IMG/VR virus record: IMGVR_UViG_3300036770_007495
Location: 62,001-126,000 of that record
Strand: one strand, 5' to 3'
Origin: a virus
Length of the DNA: 64,000 nt
The first letter of the stretch is position 1. The number at the start of each line of letters is the position of its first letter. The notes below the pieces were generated by a model. The model made no database searches and was not told the origin of the DNA. It was given only the letters and a program-made list of their open reading frames with translations. Positions 53,111 to 61,822 of the stretch are shown one piece after another. Made by a program: the position numbers and the translations under genes.

Positions 53111-53931
53111 CAATTGAACACAAAAGGATAATTGAGATACATCCAATCTTCTGGAATGCGATATTTCTCAACAAGTTCAAAATTTTTGTTGATGGCGTCA
53201 ATTCTGGTTTGATACAGATTAGCACCATCAAATCTAATTGCTTCAAGAATTTCTTCCAAAGTTGTGAGTTTATCAAAGAACAAAATGCCATCACCATCAA
53301 AGTGATCGCAAATGGATCTATCACCCCAGAAAATAGGAATGGTTTTGGTTGCAAAGCAATCTACAATCTTCTCTGTCCAATACCCGGGCTGAATTGAGTT
53401 TTCAATGGTGATGGAGAAGTAATATGCATCCAATGCTTCACGCTTGCTTTCAACTGGCTTGTAGCCATAACCAAATACATCCACATCATCATATTGGCTC
53501 TGAATAATCTTGTGCCGCATCTGATGACCAGTGGTGAAATTTTTGCTTGATGCAATGATGGAGCACAATTTGGATTTTTCCGTTGTAGTTGGCTCTCCAT
53601 TGATCCAGCATCTGCCATGCGGATAATACAAGAAGTTTTCACCTCGCTCAATGAGATCTGTATCAAAGGTGAATACAAAATCAAACAACTTGTTGTTTTG
53701 CTCAATCCATTGATACACCTGAGGATGAATGGCGCGTGGCTCAAGAATCCAAGCAATTTTGCGCTTTACATTTTTTGCCTTTGCAACATCCGGCAAGCAC
53801 AAATCAGTAATGAAGCAGCTTTTGCTTGCTGGTACATTGCCAAATTCCCACTGCACATATTTGTTGACGCCTTTGTGGCATGATGAAGGCTCACCGCCAA
53901 AATTTTTGTCTCTGATGTTAATTTTTACCAT
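53110..53931 (-). CDS. GT10 alpha-1,3-fucosyltransferase-like
   Basis: 273 residues. KRKIAWILEPRAIHPQVYQW, then ALDAYYFSITIENSIQPGYW, TEKIVDCFATKTIPIFWGDR are the donor-binding core of family GT10. Together with the GT11 gene it gives the phage two fucosyltransferase-type enzymes. Overlaps the upstream gene by 7 nt. Confidence 0.88.
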   Translation of the reverse strand: MVKINIRDKNFGGEPSSCHKGVNKYVQWEFGNVPASKSCFITDLCLPDVAKAKNVKRKIAWILEPRAIHPQVYQWIEQNNKLFDFVFTFDTDLIERGENFLYYPHGRCWINGEPTTTEKSKLCSIIASSKNFTTGHQMRHKIIQSQYDDVDVFGYGYKPVESKREALDAYYFSITIENSIQPGYWTEKIVDCFATKTIPIFWGDRSICDHFDGDGILFFDKLTTLEEILEAIRFDGANLYQTRIDAINKNFELVEKYRIPEDWMYLNYPFVFN

Positions 53932-54725
53932 TGTTTTATATATCTCTCCATGTGTTGTTTATCAAGGCTCTCTACAAATTGAACAATTGCTTCATTTTGC
54001 TTGTAATGCTCGTGAGTGGATTTGTTAACACTAACATCACAGTGTGGGAGATGATACAAGTGATGATCAGCAATGCCGCTCTTGGTGACATTCATTCCCA
54101 AAATGCGCGCTCTTGAAATAACCTCATTATCTTCATATCCCCAACCAACAAAGAATGGATTAAAACCATTCATTCGTTTGAATGATTCTTGTGTCATAAC
54201 AAGACAGCCGCCAACAGCTTTTGTATTTCCAAGAAGAGCATATTTGTTTGCATTGTTAGTAAACAATTGCATGTCTTTGATTTTGCTATGAAGGTCACTC
54301 ACTTCAAGTGTTTGCAAAAACTGTTCTTCACCTGCTTCTGTCATGTAAAACGCACAGCCATTGTATCCAATCAGACACTCAAGAGTGTTATTCTCATATG
54401 CAGCATTAATACATTCAAGTAGTTTGCCACAATCAACAATGATATCAACATCCAAGAATACTAGAATAGTTGTATCAGCTAGCTTGGCTCCAAGGTTATA
54501 GCCAACACACTTTTTAACCAACCCATGGTTTTGAAAGTATTTGTATCTATCTTTTGCTTCAAGTGGCAAGTCTAACCAACCTTCTGGATCATCTTCAACA
54601 AATACAAACTTACAACCAGGCAAATGCTTTTTATAATAAGCAAAGATGGTTTCAATGTTCTTTTCACGTGCTTCATTGTCAATTCTTATATGACAAATGA
54701 AAGTAATGTCTTTTGCTGTGATCAT
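53925..54725 (-). CDS. GT2-type glycosyltransferase with galactosyltransferase C-terminal motif
   Basis: 266 residues. ITFICHIRIDNEAREKNIET, then TTILVFLDVDIIVDCGKLLE with a D-x-D, and GGCLVMTQESFKRMNGFNPF followed by VGWGYEDNEVISRARILGMN correspond to the GT2 catalytic domain and the Glyco_transf_7C (WGxED) motif. Overlaps its upstream neighbour by 4 nt. Confidence 0.85.
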   Translation of the reverse strand: MITAKDITFICHIRIDNEAREKNIETIFAYYKKHLPGCKFVFVEDDPEGWLDLPLEAKDRYKYFQNHGLVKKCVGYNLGAKLADTTILVFLDVDIIVDCGKLLECINAAYENNTLECLIGYNGCAFYMTEAGEEQFLQTLEVSDLHSKIKDMQLFTNNANKYALLGNTKAVGGCLVMTQESFKRMNGFNPFFVGWGYEDNEVISRARILGMNVTKSGIADHHLYHLPHCDVSVNKSTHEHYKQNEAIVQFVESLDKQHMERYIKQW

Positions 54726-55504
54726 TGTTGTTTGTTGATTAATTTTTTCAATTTTGATTTGACTTGATCAAAGCTTGCATCAGGCACTTGCACTGGGCTG
54801 ATTCCTTCAAGTTCAATGAATCTTTTAAAGCCTTTTTGAATATTGTCTTGCCAATCTTTGCGTGGCCTGATTGCACTGTTGTGTTCAGAGCAGGCTTGTT
54901 CTTCAATGTAATCAAGACTATTTGCCAAATCTGGCCACCACCAATATTCTACACAAAAATCTTGTTTGCAAAGCAAATAAGAGTGGTGAACATGCTCAAA
55001 TGCATTGTGAAACGTTGTATCAAACAATCCGACTGATTCAAGAGATTGTTTGGTATACATGCACATAGCACCCACACAATGCTGATTGAGTGCAATTTTT
55101 AACCCAGTTGAGTATTCAATGCTGACTCGAGGATGTGGTGGTCCGCCAGAGATGCCATTTTTGTTAGCAGGTCCATGATATGCAAACATCATGTGCTGAA
55201 TTCCTGTAATTTTGCTTGCTGCAATGTAGGCGTCAAAAATATCTTCACGCTTTATGAGCATGTCATCTTCTATGATGAACAAATAGTCACAATTTTTTTC
55301 AAGCAAATGCTTCATTGCTGCATTTTTTGCAACACCAACTCCGCTGCCATTTGTTTTGATGATGTGTGCAGAAATTTCTTGGGTTAAATCTTCTCCATCA
55401 TTCACAACAACCAATTCATCAATTTTGTGAGCGGGTATGCTGCCTAGACACTTGCTGAACATTGATTGTCTGTTGCATGTAATAATTGCTACACCGATTT
55501 TCAT
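54722..55504 (-). CDS. GT2-type glycosyltransferase
   Basis: 260 residues. KIGVAIITCNRQSMFSKCLG, then ELVVVNDGEDLTQEI, CDYLFIIEDDMLIKREDIFD with the metal-binding EDD and SAHNSAIRPRKDW-like end (here CSEHNSAIRPRKDWQDNIQK) define a GT-A family 2 transferase. First gene of the glycan cluster. The ATG at 55504 gives the family opening; an earlier one would lie in the divergent intergenic gap. Confidence 0.85.
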   Translation of the reverse strand: MKIGVAIITCNRQSMFSKCLGSIPAHKIDELVVVNDGEDLTQEISAHIIKTNGSGVGVAKNAAMKHLLEKNCDYLFIIEDDMLIKREDIFDAYIAASKITGIQHMMFAYHGPANKNGISGGPPHPRVSIEYSTGLKIALNQHCVGAMCMYTKQSLESVGLFDTTFHNAFEHVHHSYLLCKQDFCVEYWWWPDLANSLDYIEEQACSEHNSAIRPRKDWQDNIQKGFKRFIELEGISPVQVPDASFDQVKSKLKKLINKQQ

Positions 55505-55519
55505 TCCCTGTAATATAGC

Positions 55520-55526
55520 ATAAATA
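55520..55526 (+). promoter_or_regulatory. late-promoter box ATAAATA
   Basis: ATAAATA 7 nt before the ATG at 55534, in the gap divergent from the glycan cluster. Confidence 0.6.
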
Positions 55527-55533
55527 CATGTAA

Positions 55534-56382
55534 ATGGCAACTAACTCAATTGGAATTAACATTAAACAGCTTCCACAGCTCAATGCTGTTCAGTCGGGTG
55601 ATTTCATCATCATTGAGACTCCTGATGGAACTGGTGTAGTGGATTTTAATGACATCATCATTGACTTGAATCAAACAAGCTTTGAAAGCACCATAGATTC
55701 TTTGGTGTCTACCACTGTTGCATTGAGCACACAGTATTCTTCCTTGAGCAGCACAATCTATGATGATGTTGCAGTTGCTCTTGGTGCTCCAATTGCCATC
55801 TTCAAAAATGTCACACCCCTCACTGGTGGTCAAACCTTTTCAGGACCAGACATTGATTTGCCATTCAATTTCATTGAAGTGAATCAGCTATCACAGCAGC
55901 AATCTGCTGATGATTTTACTGCTGTAAATGTTTGTACAGACTTAACTCTGTCAAAGCCTTCAAGTGCATTCATTTTTCCTGCAGGCACATACAAAACATT
56001 CATCAATGCAAGCATTACATCTGCTACCTCAAGCACAGGCTGGATGCAGCTGTATTTGTATCAAAAGACACCACCAGAACAGGTGCTGTTGCTTGGTTCA
56101 GCCTTTACACCAACTGAATTGAATCAGCAAAAAACACTCACTGTTGATGGTGCTTTTGTTTTGTGCAAAGAAGCAGAAATTTCTTTGAGAGCCACAACAT
56201 ATGGCAAGTTCAAAATTGGCAATGCAGTATCCAACACACTTTATGCAGCTGCATCTGCACCATCATTGAGTGCAAGTCTTTTCAAGATGCTGCAGACAAG
56301 TGCATGCAACATAAGCATGTACATTGAACAAATACCTGCTGCAGCAGCACCTGCTGTTAATGCATTGTCTAAGGCGTTATAA
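55534..56382 (+). CDS. fibre-like virion protein
   Basis: 282 residues. The N-terminal ATNSIGINIKQLPQLNAVQS, then GDFIIIETPDGTGVVDFNDI resembles the virion-attachment modules of phage fibre proteins. A helical Ser/Thr stretch and a beta-rich C-terminus (TYKTFINASITSATSSTGWM, QLYLYQKTPPEQVLLLGSAF) follow. A receptor-binding or capsid-fibre role is inferred from these patterns and the late box. No enzymatic motif. Confidence 0.6.
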   Translation: MATNSIGINIKQLPQLNAVQSGDFIIIETPDGTGVVDFNDIIIDLNQTSFESTIDSLVSTTVALSTQYSSLSSTIYDDVAVALGAPIAIFKNVTPLTGGQTFSGPDIDLPFNFIEVNQLSQQQSADDFTAVNVCTDLTLSKPSSAFIFPAGTYKTFINASITSATSSTGWMQLYLYQKTPPEQVLLLGSAFTPTELNQQKTLTVDGAFVLCKEAEISLRATTYGKFKIGNAVSNTLYAAASAPSLSASLFKMLQTSACNISMYIEQIPAAAAPAVNALSKAL

Positions 56383-57103
56383 GGCCTGTGTCTTTGAACA
56401 ATTGACTCTTTTGCTGATTGAGCAGCTCTTTGACTGCTTCTTGAACATCTTCAGATCCTGCCACTTGCTGCAGATCTTCCATCCAGGAATCATCTGGAGA
56501 GATGGTGTTGCCACGCTCATTAATGTAGTTGGCAATGTCTTTGATTCTCATGAACCTATCTGATGAGAAGATGGGAATGATTGCAGGGCGATCTTCCTTG
56601 TCAAACAACACAAACTTGTCATTGTACAGATATTGATTGTAAATGACTTCAAAGATGTTGTTGATTTCTTTGATGTAGTCAACATCAGTCTCTCTCATGC
56701 CATCGCGTGAGATGGCAATGTTTTCATTGTAAGGCACCCAGAAGATGATGTCAAGATCTTTTATGGATTCGCGCACTTTGCTGATGCACTTTGAAATGAA
56801 TGCATCGTCAATGTCAGATACACCCTTTTCGTTGGCCCACATTGAGTATACAATGTTATCCAGCGGGCACCTATCATACACAACATTGTCTTCAGGGGTT
56901 TTACCCTTCATTTGCTCAACCATGAAGTCAAGAATAGCTTTTTGGCCTCTCTTGGTCACGTGCTTGCTGTGTTGAATATCATTTTCAACAATGAGATTTC
57001 TATACGATTTCTCTGGTGTTGAGTACATGGTCCACACAGTCAGAAAGTCTCTGACGAGCGTTGTTTTGCCTGTGTTTGCTGTGCCGCTGAATGCAATTCT
57101 CAT
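56369..57103 (-). CDS. P-loop NTPase, AAA_28/thymidylate kinase-like
   Basis: 244 residues. Walker A SGTANTGKTTLVRDFL near residue 6, then VVYDRCPLDNIVYSMWANEK (DR motif), IIFWVPYNENIAI and SRDGMRETDVDYIKEINNIF. The layout is that of the NadR/AAA_28 nucleotide kinases, related to but distinct from the kinase at 27468. Substrate unknown. Overlaps the upstream gene by 4 nt and the fibre-like gene tail to tail. Confidence 0.75.
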   Translation of the reverse strand: MRIAFSGTANTGKTTLVRDFLTVWTMYSTPEKSYRNLIVENDIQHSKHVTKRGQKAILDFMVEQMKGKTPEDNVVYDRCPLDNIVYSMWANEKGVSDIDDAFISKCISKVRESIKDLDIIFWVPYNENIAISRDGMRETDVDYIKEINNIFEVIYNQYLYNDKFVLFDKEDRPAIIPIFSSDRFMRIKDIANYINERGNTISPDDSWMEDLQQVAGSEDVQEAVKELLNQQKSQLFKDTGLITP

Positions 57104-57327
57104 TTGTTGATGAGTGTCTTGATATTGTCGTTGGTTTTAGAGTAGAGCTGATCTGTAACTGACTTCAAGCTTTTGTTTGCTGCTTCACCGCCATTGGTTT
57201 GTACCAATTTTGCAAGTGCATCAACGTCAAAACGCACAACAGATTCAAGAGACTCACCCTTGTATGTTACAATGGATTTAATTTCCACAACTGAGGTTGG
57301 GAGTTCGGAGATTTCGTTCTTTGCCAT
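57100..57327 (-). CDS. small hypothetical protein
   Basis: 75 residues. AKNEISELPTSVVEIKSIVT, then GESLESVVRFDVDALAKLVQ and a Lys-rich end. No domain is recognised. The ATG at 57327 is 4 nt after the Nudix stop codon; an earlier in-frame ATG would overlap that gene. Confidence 0.6.
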   Translation of the reverse strand: MAKNEISELPTSVVEIKSIVTYKGESLESVVRFDVDALAKLVQTNGGEAANKSLKSVTDQLYSKTNDNIKTLINK

Positions 57328-57331
57328 GCTA

Positions 57332-57793
57332 TCATTTATCCTCTTCATTATCTTTTTCAACGTCCGTTTGTGGTTTTTTCTTGGGCTTTGCTGCTGGCTC
57401 TTCGTTCTTTTTCAACACATTCTTGTTGATAGACTCAATGAGATCACGTTGCGTCTCACGAGTGAGCTGCATTTTTTTCATGGCTGTCTGCGGTGAAACC
57501 CATTTGTAGTCAATGTGCTCATCACTAATTTTTACCACAGTTGCATTGCATTTGCAGTGAAACAGCTCAAAGTTGTGCATCTTGTAAATGCTCTTGATGC
57601 CAACAACTTTGAGCCCAGTCTCTTCATGCACCTCACGCTTCACTCCTTGAGCAAAAGTTTCATTTGCCTTGATGTGACCACCCGGCAAATGCCACTTTTT
57701 TTTGTCTTTTGGCAGCAAAAGGAGAACTTTGCCATTATGTTGAATGATGGCTTTGCTCACCCGCTTGGTATCTTTTTCTGATGAATCTTTCAT
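57332..57793 (-). CDS. Nudix hydrolase
   Basis: 153 residues. The Nudix box GGHIKANETFAQGVKREVHE followed by ETGL is complete (G-x5-E-x7-REVHEETG). KKKWHLPGG precedes it. The C-terminal 30 residues are a Lys/Glu/Pro-rich tail. It hydrolyses a nucleoside diphosphate linked to another group, for example an oxidised nucleotide or an mRNA cap-like end; the target is unknown. Overlaps queE by 4 nt. Confidence 0.92.
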   Translation of the reverse strand: MKDSSEKDTKRVSKAIIQHNGKVLLLLPKDKKKWHLPGGHIKANETFAQGVKREVHEETGLKVVGIKSIYKMHNFELFHCKCNATVVKISDEHIDYKWVSPQTAMKKMQLTRETQRDLIESINKNVLKKNEEPAAKPKKKPQTDVEKDNEEDK

Positions 57794-58662
57794 ACAGAAC
57801 AGGTTTTATCCCATGCACTCACATGCAGGCGTGACAGACCAGTGAAACCATACTTTTTGGCCATTTCAAGCACAAATGCAGTGCGTTCATGGAAGTTTTC
57901 TCGACTATCCATGCCAGGCATGCACACCACCTGAGTCATGTCAATGCCAAATGGCTCCAGATAATCTGCAATGAATTCCTTGATGTCTTCTTCAGTTGAA
58001 ATCACAAACTTAAACCATGAATTCCAGTGGTCTCTGATGCGACAAATTGCATCTGGCACAATGCGTTCTTCCTTGCTCAAACCGGTGTTACTGAGCTTTG
58101 CACTGCAGTTGATCTGATGCAGACGGCTATACAATTCATCTTGAATAAACTGCGTTCCATTGGTCTCGATCTCATTGTATACACCAAAATCAACTTTAGG
58201 ATCTTCATTGATGTATTTGTCAGTGAGATAGTCAATGAAGTTTGTAATGCATTTCTGATGACGCGGCAGAGTTGGCTCACCACCAGTCCAAATGAGATGA
58301 GTCTGCCCTTTGAACACCCAATCTAGCATGGTAGAACCATCATAATTCTTATACTCTTTCCAACGATTGATGAGATATTCAAATGGTTTCTTCTCACCAA
58401 AAAGCCAAACTGGAAGAGAGTCGCAAGTCCAAGTTGCTTGACCTGCAGCATGCAAATCACCCTTGAAAGACCCCGGATCTGTGTTGCCTTGACCAGCATC
58501 TTTCACCTGTTTAGCAAGTGCTCTAGTAGCACCGCAAGTGAGATTGCAGTCTTTGAGACGGATAAAATAAGAAGGATGACCAGTAGTAATGCCTTCACCC
58601 TGCACTGAGAAAAAGTCCTCAGAAATTACAAGATAATCATGGTTATTGATAGTTTCACTCAT
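57790..58662 (-). CDS. queE: QueE, 7-carboxy-7-deazaguanine synthase
   Basis: 290 residues. SEDFFSVQGEGITTGHPSYF, then IRLKDCNLTCGAT is the QueE opening. The cluster Cys are spread: C-x-x-x-C is followed, about 40 residues later, by TWTCDS, so the third Cys comes after an insertion, as in other phage QueE proteins. HLIWTGGEPTLPRHQ is the SAM-binding GGEP motif. It turns carboxytetrahydropterin into CDG in the preQ1 route. The ATG at 58662 gives MSETINNHDY; longer forms enter the promoter region of phoH. Confidence 0.9.
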   Translation of the reverse strand: MSETINNHDYLVISEDFFSVQGEGITTGHPSYFIRLKDCNLTCGATRALAKQVKDAGQGNTDPGSFKGDLHAAGQATWTCDSLPVWLFGEKKPFEYLINRWKEYKNYDGSTMLDWVFKGQTHLIWTGGEPTLPRHQKCITNFIDYLTDKYINEDPKVDFGVYNEIETNGTQFIQDELYSRLHQINCSAKLSNTGLSKEERIVPDAICRIRDHWNSWFKFVISTEEDIKEFIADYLEPFGIDMTQVVCMPGMDSRENFHERTAFVLEMAKKYGFTGLSRLHVSAWDKTCSV

Positions 58663-58696
58663 AAGTAAAGGTAACTGATAGAAACAAGAATTCAAC

Positions 58697-58703
58697 ATAA
58701 ATA
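58697..58703 (+). promoter_or_regulatory. late-promoter box ATAAATA
   Basis: ATAAATA 6 nt before the ATG at 58710. Confidence 0.6.
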
Positions 58704-58709
58704 ATACAT

Positions 58710-59465
58710 ATGAGCAAAAAAACTCGCTTGCGCAAAGCGCTGGCAGACCTCGAATTCGGTGATGGTGACATTGAAGTTCATACCACAAGATCATCTTCAA
58801 ATCTCGGAATCAGAAACAAGTATCAGCTCAATGATGTACATAAATCCTTCTTGGATACTTGTTTATATGAAAAAACCAAAATGGTGCTTGTTGATGGACC
58901 AGCTGGTACGGCAAAAACCTTTTTAGCAGTGTATGCTGGCTTGTTGCTGCTGCAAGAGAAAAAAATTAAAAATATCATTTACATTCGCAGCATTGTAGAA
59001 TCAGCAACCAAAAGCATTGGTGCATTGCCAGGTGAATTGGATGAAAAATTCAAGCCTTGGAGCTTGCCTTTGCTGGATAAACTCAATGAATTGCTGCCGC
59101 CAACTTCCATTGATGATCTCATGGAAAGTGGCACCATCAAGTGCATTCCTGTGAACTTTGTTCGTGGTCTCACCTTTCATGATTCCATGGTTATCATTGA
59201 CGAATTCCAGAATCTTACACATGAAGAAGGTGTTACAATCCTGACTCGCTTTGGTCACAACAGCAAGTACATTGCCATTGGCGATGCTCGTCAGGCAGAC
59301 ATTGGCTCAAAGTCCGGGTTCAAGGATTTGTTCAACGCTTTTGATGATGAAGAAAGCGCAGAACATGGCATTCATACTTTTAGGTTCGGCGAGAACGAAA
59401 TTGTACGAAGCAAAATTCTGCGCTTTATCGTGAGCAAAATTGCTAAGGTAAAGAAGTCGGGTTAA
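58710..59465 (+). CDS. phoH: PhoH-like ATPase
   Basis: 251 residues. VLVDGPAGTAKTFLAVYAGL (Walker A), IYIRSIVESATKSIGALPGE, then MVIIDEFQNLTHEEGVTILT (Walker B) and KYIAIGDARQADIGSKSGFK are the PhoH signature, widespread in marine T4-like phages. An RNA-related ATPase role is suspected in the family. Ends 4 nt into the convergent queD gene. Confidence 0.95.
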   Translation: MSKKTRLRKALADLEFGDGDIEVHTTRSSSNLGIRNKYQLNDVHKSFLDTCLYEKTKMVLVDGPAGTAKTFLAVYAGLLLLQEKKIKNIIYIRSIVESATKSIGALPGELDEKFKPWSLPLLDKLNELLPPTSIDDLMESGTIKCIPVNFVRGLTFHDSMVIIDEFQNLTHEEGVTILTRFGHNSKYIAIGDARQADIGSKSGFKDLFNAFDDEESAEHGIHTFRFGENEIVRSKILRFIVSKIAKVKKSG

Positions 59466-60088
59466 TTGCCCCAACTTGTACCTTTGAACCAATCTCCCTT
59501 GCCAGATGACACATTGGGTCCAACACTTGCTGGACGACCGCCATTGCGTGTAACTTCTGGTGCAACAAGCGGAGTAACTTCTACTGGTTCAGGTGCAGGC
59601 TGTTCACCACCCAATCCATCTTCAGGAATTTCACGATCTTGCTCTACATCACAGTCACAGAAGAGAGCAGAGTTGTCTTCATGCTCAAACACTTCTACTT
59701 GCTTCACCCAGCAGCGATCACCATACTTGGCTTTGAGAAATTCTGATGCCATTTCAAAGCATTTTTCAGCAGCTCGCTCAATGCCAACACCCTTGTCAAA
59801 AATGCGCAGTTGAATGATGCCAGATGCATCCAATGCTTTGAGCTGCTCAAGAGCGGGATCATCAGCAGCTGCACAATACGTATGATCAAACACATGCTGC
59901 AGTTGCTGCTTCAGCTCTTTAAGACCACCAAAATCAACAGCCCAATTCTTTTCATCAAGCTCTTTGCAACCAAACCAAAACTTTGCTTTGAGTTGGTAAC
60001 CGTGAATGTATTGACAGTGAGAATGCGTTGCTCTCCATTGACGAAATGCGCAGGAGCCTAATTCAATGACTTTGGTACTTGTAAACAT
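59462..60088 (-). CDS. queD: QueD-like 6-carboxytetrahydropterin synthase
   Basis: 208 residues. The catalytic part (1-135) reads FRQWRATHSHCQYIHGYQLK, then NWAVDFGGLKELKQQLQHVF with DHT, and VFEHEDNSALF. A zinc His and the catalytic Cys are present, but the usual H-G-H is H-G-Y, so the third zinc His is replaced, as in one QueD subfamily. The last 70 residues are a Pro/Gly/Glu-rich tail without known function. Second step of preQ1 synthesis after FolE. Confidence 0.85.
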   Translation of the reverse strand: MFTSTKVIELGSCAFRQWRATHSHCQYIHGYQLKAKFWFGCKELDEKNWAVDFGGLKELKQQLQHVFDHTYCAAADDPALEQLKALDASGIIQLRIFDKGVGIERAAEKCFEMASEFLKAKYGDRCWVKQVEVFEHEDNSALFCDCDVEQDREIPEDGLGGEQPAPEPVEVTPLVAPEVTRNGGRPASVGPNVSSGKGDWFKGTSWGN

Positions 60089-60118
60089 ATGTACAAGTTA
60101 ATGTCTAAAAATTAGAAA

Positions 60119-61129
60119 TCAAGGCTGCTGAGATGCAAAAGCAATGGCAAAGTCATTTGTATTTGGAATACGCATCAAGCTTCCATAACCTTGATATGCT
60201 GTATTTGTTGATTTTTCAACAATTGTTACGAGCGCTCCTTCATTAACAAATTCTGGCTTGCTTGTAATATCAACAAAGCGAACACCTGCTTTTTGTGGTG
60301 CTGGTGGTTTATTAGCTGGCGGTTTATTAGCTGGTTGTGTATTAGGAGTATTAGCTGGTTGTGTATTAGGAGTATTAGCTGGTTGTGTATTAGGAGGCGG
60401 CACCGGTGGCACCACTGGTGGTGCTGGTGGTTGTGGTGCTTCTAATAACATCATTTGGTTTGCAAATAAATCACCAAAGCTTCTGTGCTCAAGCAGTCTT
60501 CCAGAACCGTTGGTAAGTTTAATTTGTGAAACATAATATGTTTTGCCGCGAGCTACAATGTATGCTGCACCTTTTCTATCTCCTTTGATGTTGAAGGATT
60601 TGCCTGCCATTTCTGTAGGAATTTTTGTTAATCCAACCTGCTTACCAAGTGCAATGTTTTGTTGAGCAGCTGCTGCAGCTGCTGTTGCGTCTGCAGCAGC
60701 ACCAGGCTGTGGGTTAGATGGTCTGCCTGTTACTGTGTTCCACACACCACCTACCACTTGTCTGCCAAGTGATCCAACGGATCGTGATATTGGCGTACCC
60801 TGCGGGGTGCCTGCTGCACCTGCTGCAAGATTTGTTGCTGCACTACCAATTCCTGATGCAACTCTGCCTGCAGCTTTAAATGGTGCTGCCGCAACTTTGC
60901 CAATGCCAGATAAAATGCCCTCAACAACCACAGCTTTCTTTGGAATTAGTACAATCTCATTGTTGCTAAAAAATTTGATAGCATCTTCTGTTTCTGCAAG
61001 GATATATCCTTCATAACCATTGTACTGCGCAAAATCTTCTGCATATTTGTTGAGAGGATCAACCTTGAGACGCACTCTCTGCAGATTCTTTTCAAGAATG
61101 GATGAATACTGATCAAAAAACTTGGACAT
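60119..61129 (-). CDS. hypothetical protein with proline-rich repeats
   Basis: 336 residues. N-terminal part: KYAEDFAQYNGYEGYILAET. The middle is Gly/Ala-rich, amphipathic (GIGKVAAAPFKAAGRVASGI) and could touch membranes. A Pro-rich linker with three NTQPANTP repeats (about 245-275) separates it from a small C-terminal SH3-like domain (GALVTIVEKSTNTAYQGYGS). A virion or ejected protein is conceivable. Late box 5 nt before the ATG. Confidence 0.6.
   Translation of the reverse strand: MSKFFDQYSSILEKNLQRVRLKVDPLNKYAEDFAQYNGYEGYILAETEDAIKFFSNNEIVLIPKKAVVVEGILSGIGKVAAAPFKAAGRVASGIGSAATNLAAGAAGTPQGTPISRSVGSLGRQVVGGVWNTVTGRPSNPQPGAAADATAAAAAAQQNIALGKQVGLTKIPTEMAGKSFNIKGDRKGAAYIVARGKTYYVSQIKLTNGSGRLLEHRSFGDLFANQMMLLEAPQPPAPPVVPPVPPPNTQPANTPNTQPANTPNTQPANKPPANKPPAPQKAGVRFVDITSKPEFVNEGALVTIVEKSTNTAYQGYGSLMRIPNTNDFAIAFASQQP
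60327..60396 (-). repeat. 24-bp tandem repeat inside coding sequence
   Basis: Two perfect and one nearly perfect copy of a 24-bp unit (TTAGCTGGTTGTGTATTAGG plus GAGTA-type end on the + strand) encode NTQPANTP units; copy number is likely to vary between relatives. Confidence 0.85.
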
Positions 61130-61134
61130 GCAAG

Positions 61135-61141
61135 TATTTAG
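61135..61141 (-). promoter_or_regulatory. late-promoter box CTAAATA
   Basis: CTAAATA on the - strand, 5 nt before the start at 61129. Confidence 0.65.
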
Positions 61142-61174
61142 TAGATTTCTCTATTTTTTACGTTACATTATAGA

Positions 61175-61822
61175 ATGGAATTACTCAAATACGCTAATGG
61201 TAATCTGCCGCAAACTGAACAAGAGCGTCAGAAGATGATTGAAGAAGCAGCTGAGCATTATGCTGCATTTATGAAAGCATTGAAGTTTGACTTCAAGAGC
61301 GATCCAAATAGTGCTGATACACCACGACGTGTTGCTAAAGCATTTGTCAATGATGTTATCAAAGGCTGTTATGAAGATGCACCAAGCATCACTGCATTTG
61401 ACAATGTTGACCAATACAACGGCATGGTGTGTCAGAACAACATTCGACTCACTTCACTTTGCAGTCACCACCACATGCCATTCACTGGCTTTGCGCATGT
61501 TGCATACATTCCAAGTCGCAGCGGCAAAGTCATTGGACTGAGCAAGCTCAATCGCATTGTTGATTGGTTTGCTCGTCGTCCGCAGGTGCAAGAAAATCTC
61601 ACCATGCAAATCCATCACTTTGTGAATGAAGTTTGTGGCAACAACAATGGTGTTGCAGTCATGATTGAAGCCAAGCACAACTGTTGCAGCAATCGTGGCA
61701 TCAAGCATGATTCAACCATGCGCACAGCATACATGAGCGGTGCATTCCTTGAAAATGGAGACAGCTCTCGTGCAGAGTTTTACAACTTTGTTGATCATGC
61801 ACAGAATCGAAACCTCATGTGA
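61175..61822 (+). CDS. folE: FolE, GTP cyclohydrolase I
   Basis: 215 residues. [20 protein letters not shown], then [20 protein letters not shown] and [20 protein letters not shown] hold the zinc ligands (Cys, His, Cys) and active-site residues of type I enzymes. [20 protein letters not shown] is the pterin-site helix. It opens GTP to dihydroneopterin triphosphate, the entry to both folate and 7-deazaguanine synthesis; with QueD, QueE and QueF present, the latter is the likely use here. Alone on the + strand. Confidence 0.96.
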   Translation: MELLKYANGNLPQTEQERQKMIEEAAEHYAAFMKALKFDFKSDPNSADTPRRVAKAFVNDVIKGCYEDAPSITAFDNVDQYNGMVCQNNIRLTSLCSHHHMPFTGFAHVAYIPSRSGKVIGLSKLNRIVDWFARRPQVQENLTMQIHHFVNEVCGNNNGVAVMIEAKHNCCSNRGIKHDSTMRTAYMSGAFLENGDSSRAEFYNFVDHAQNRNLM

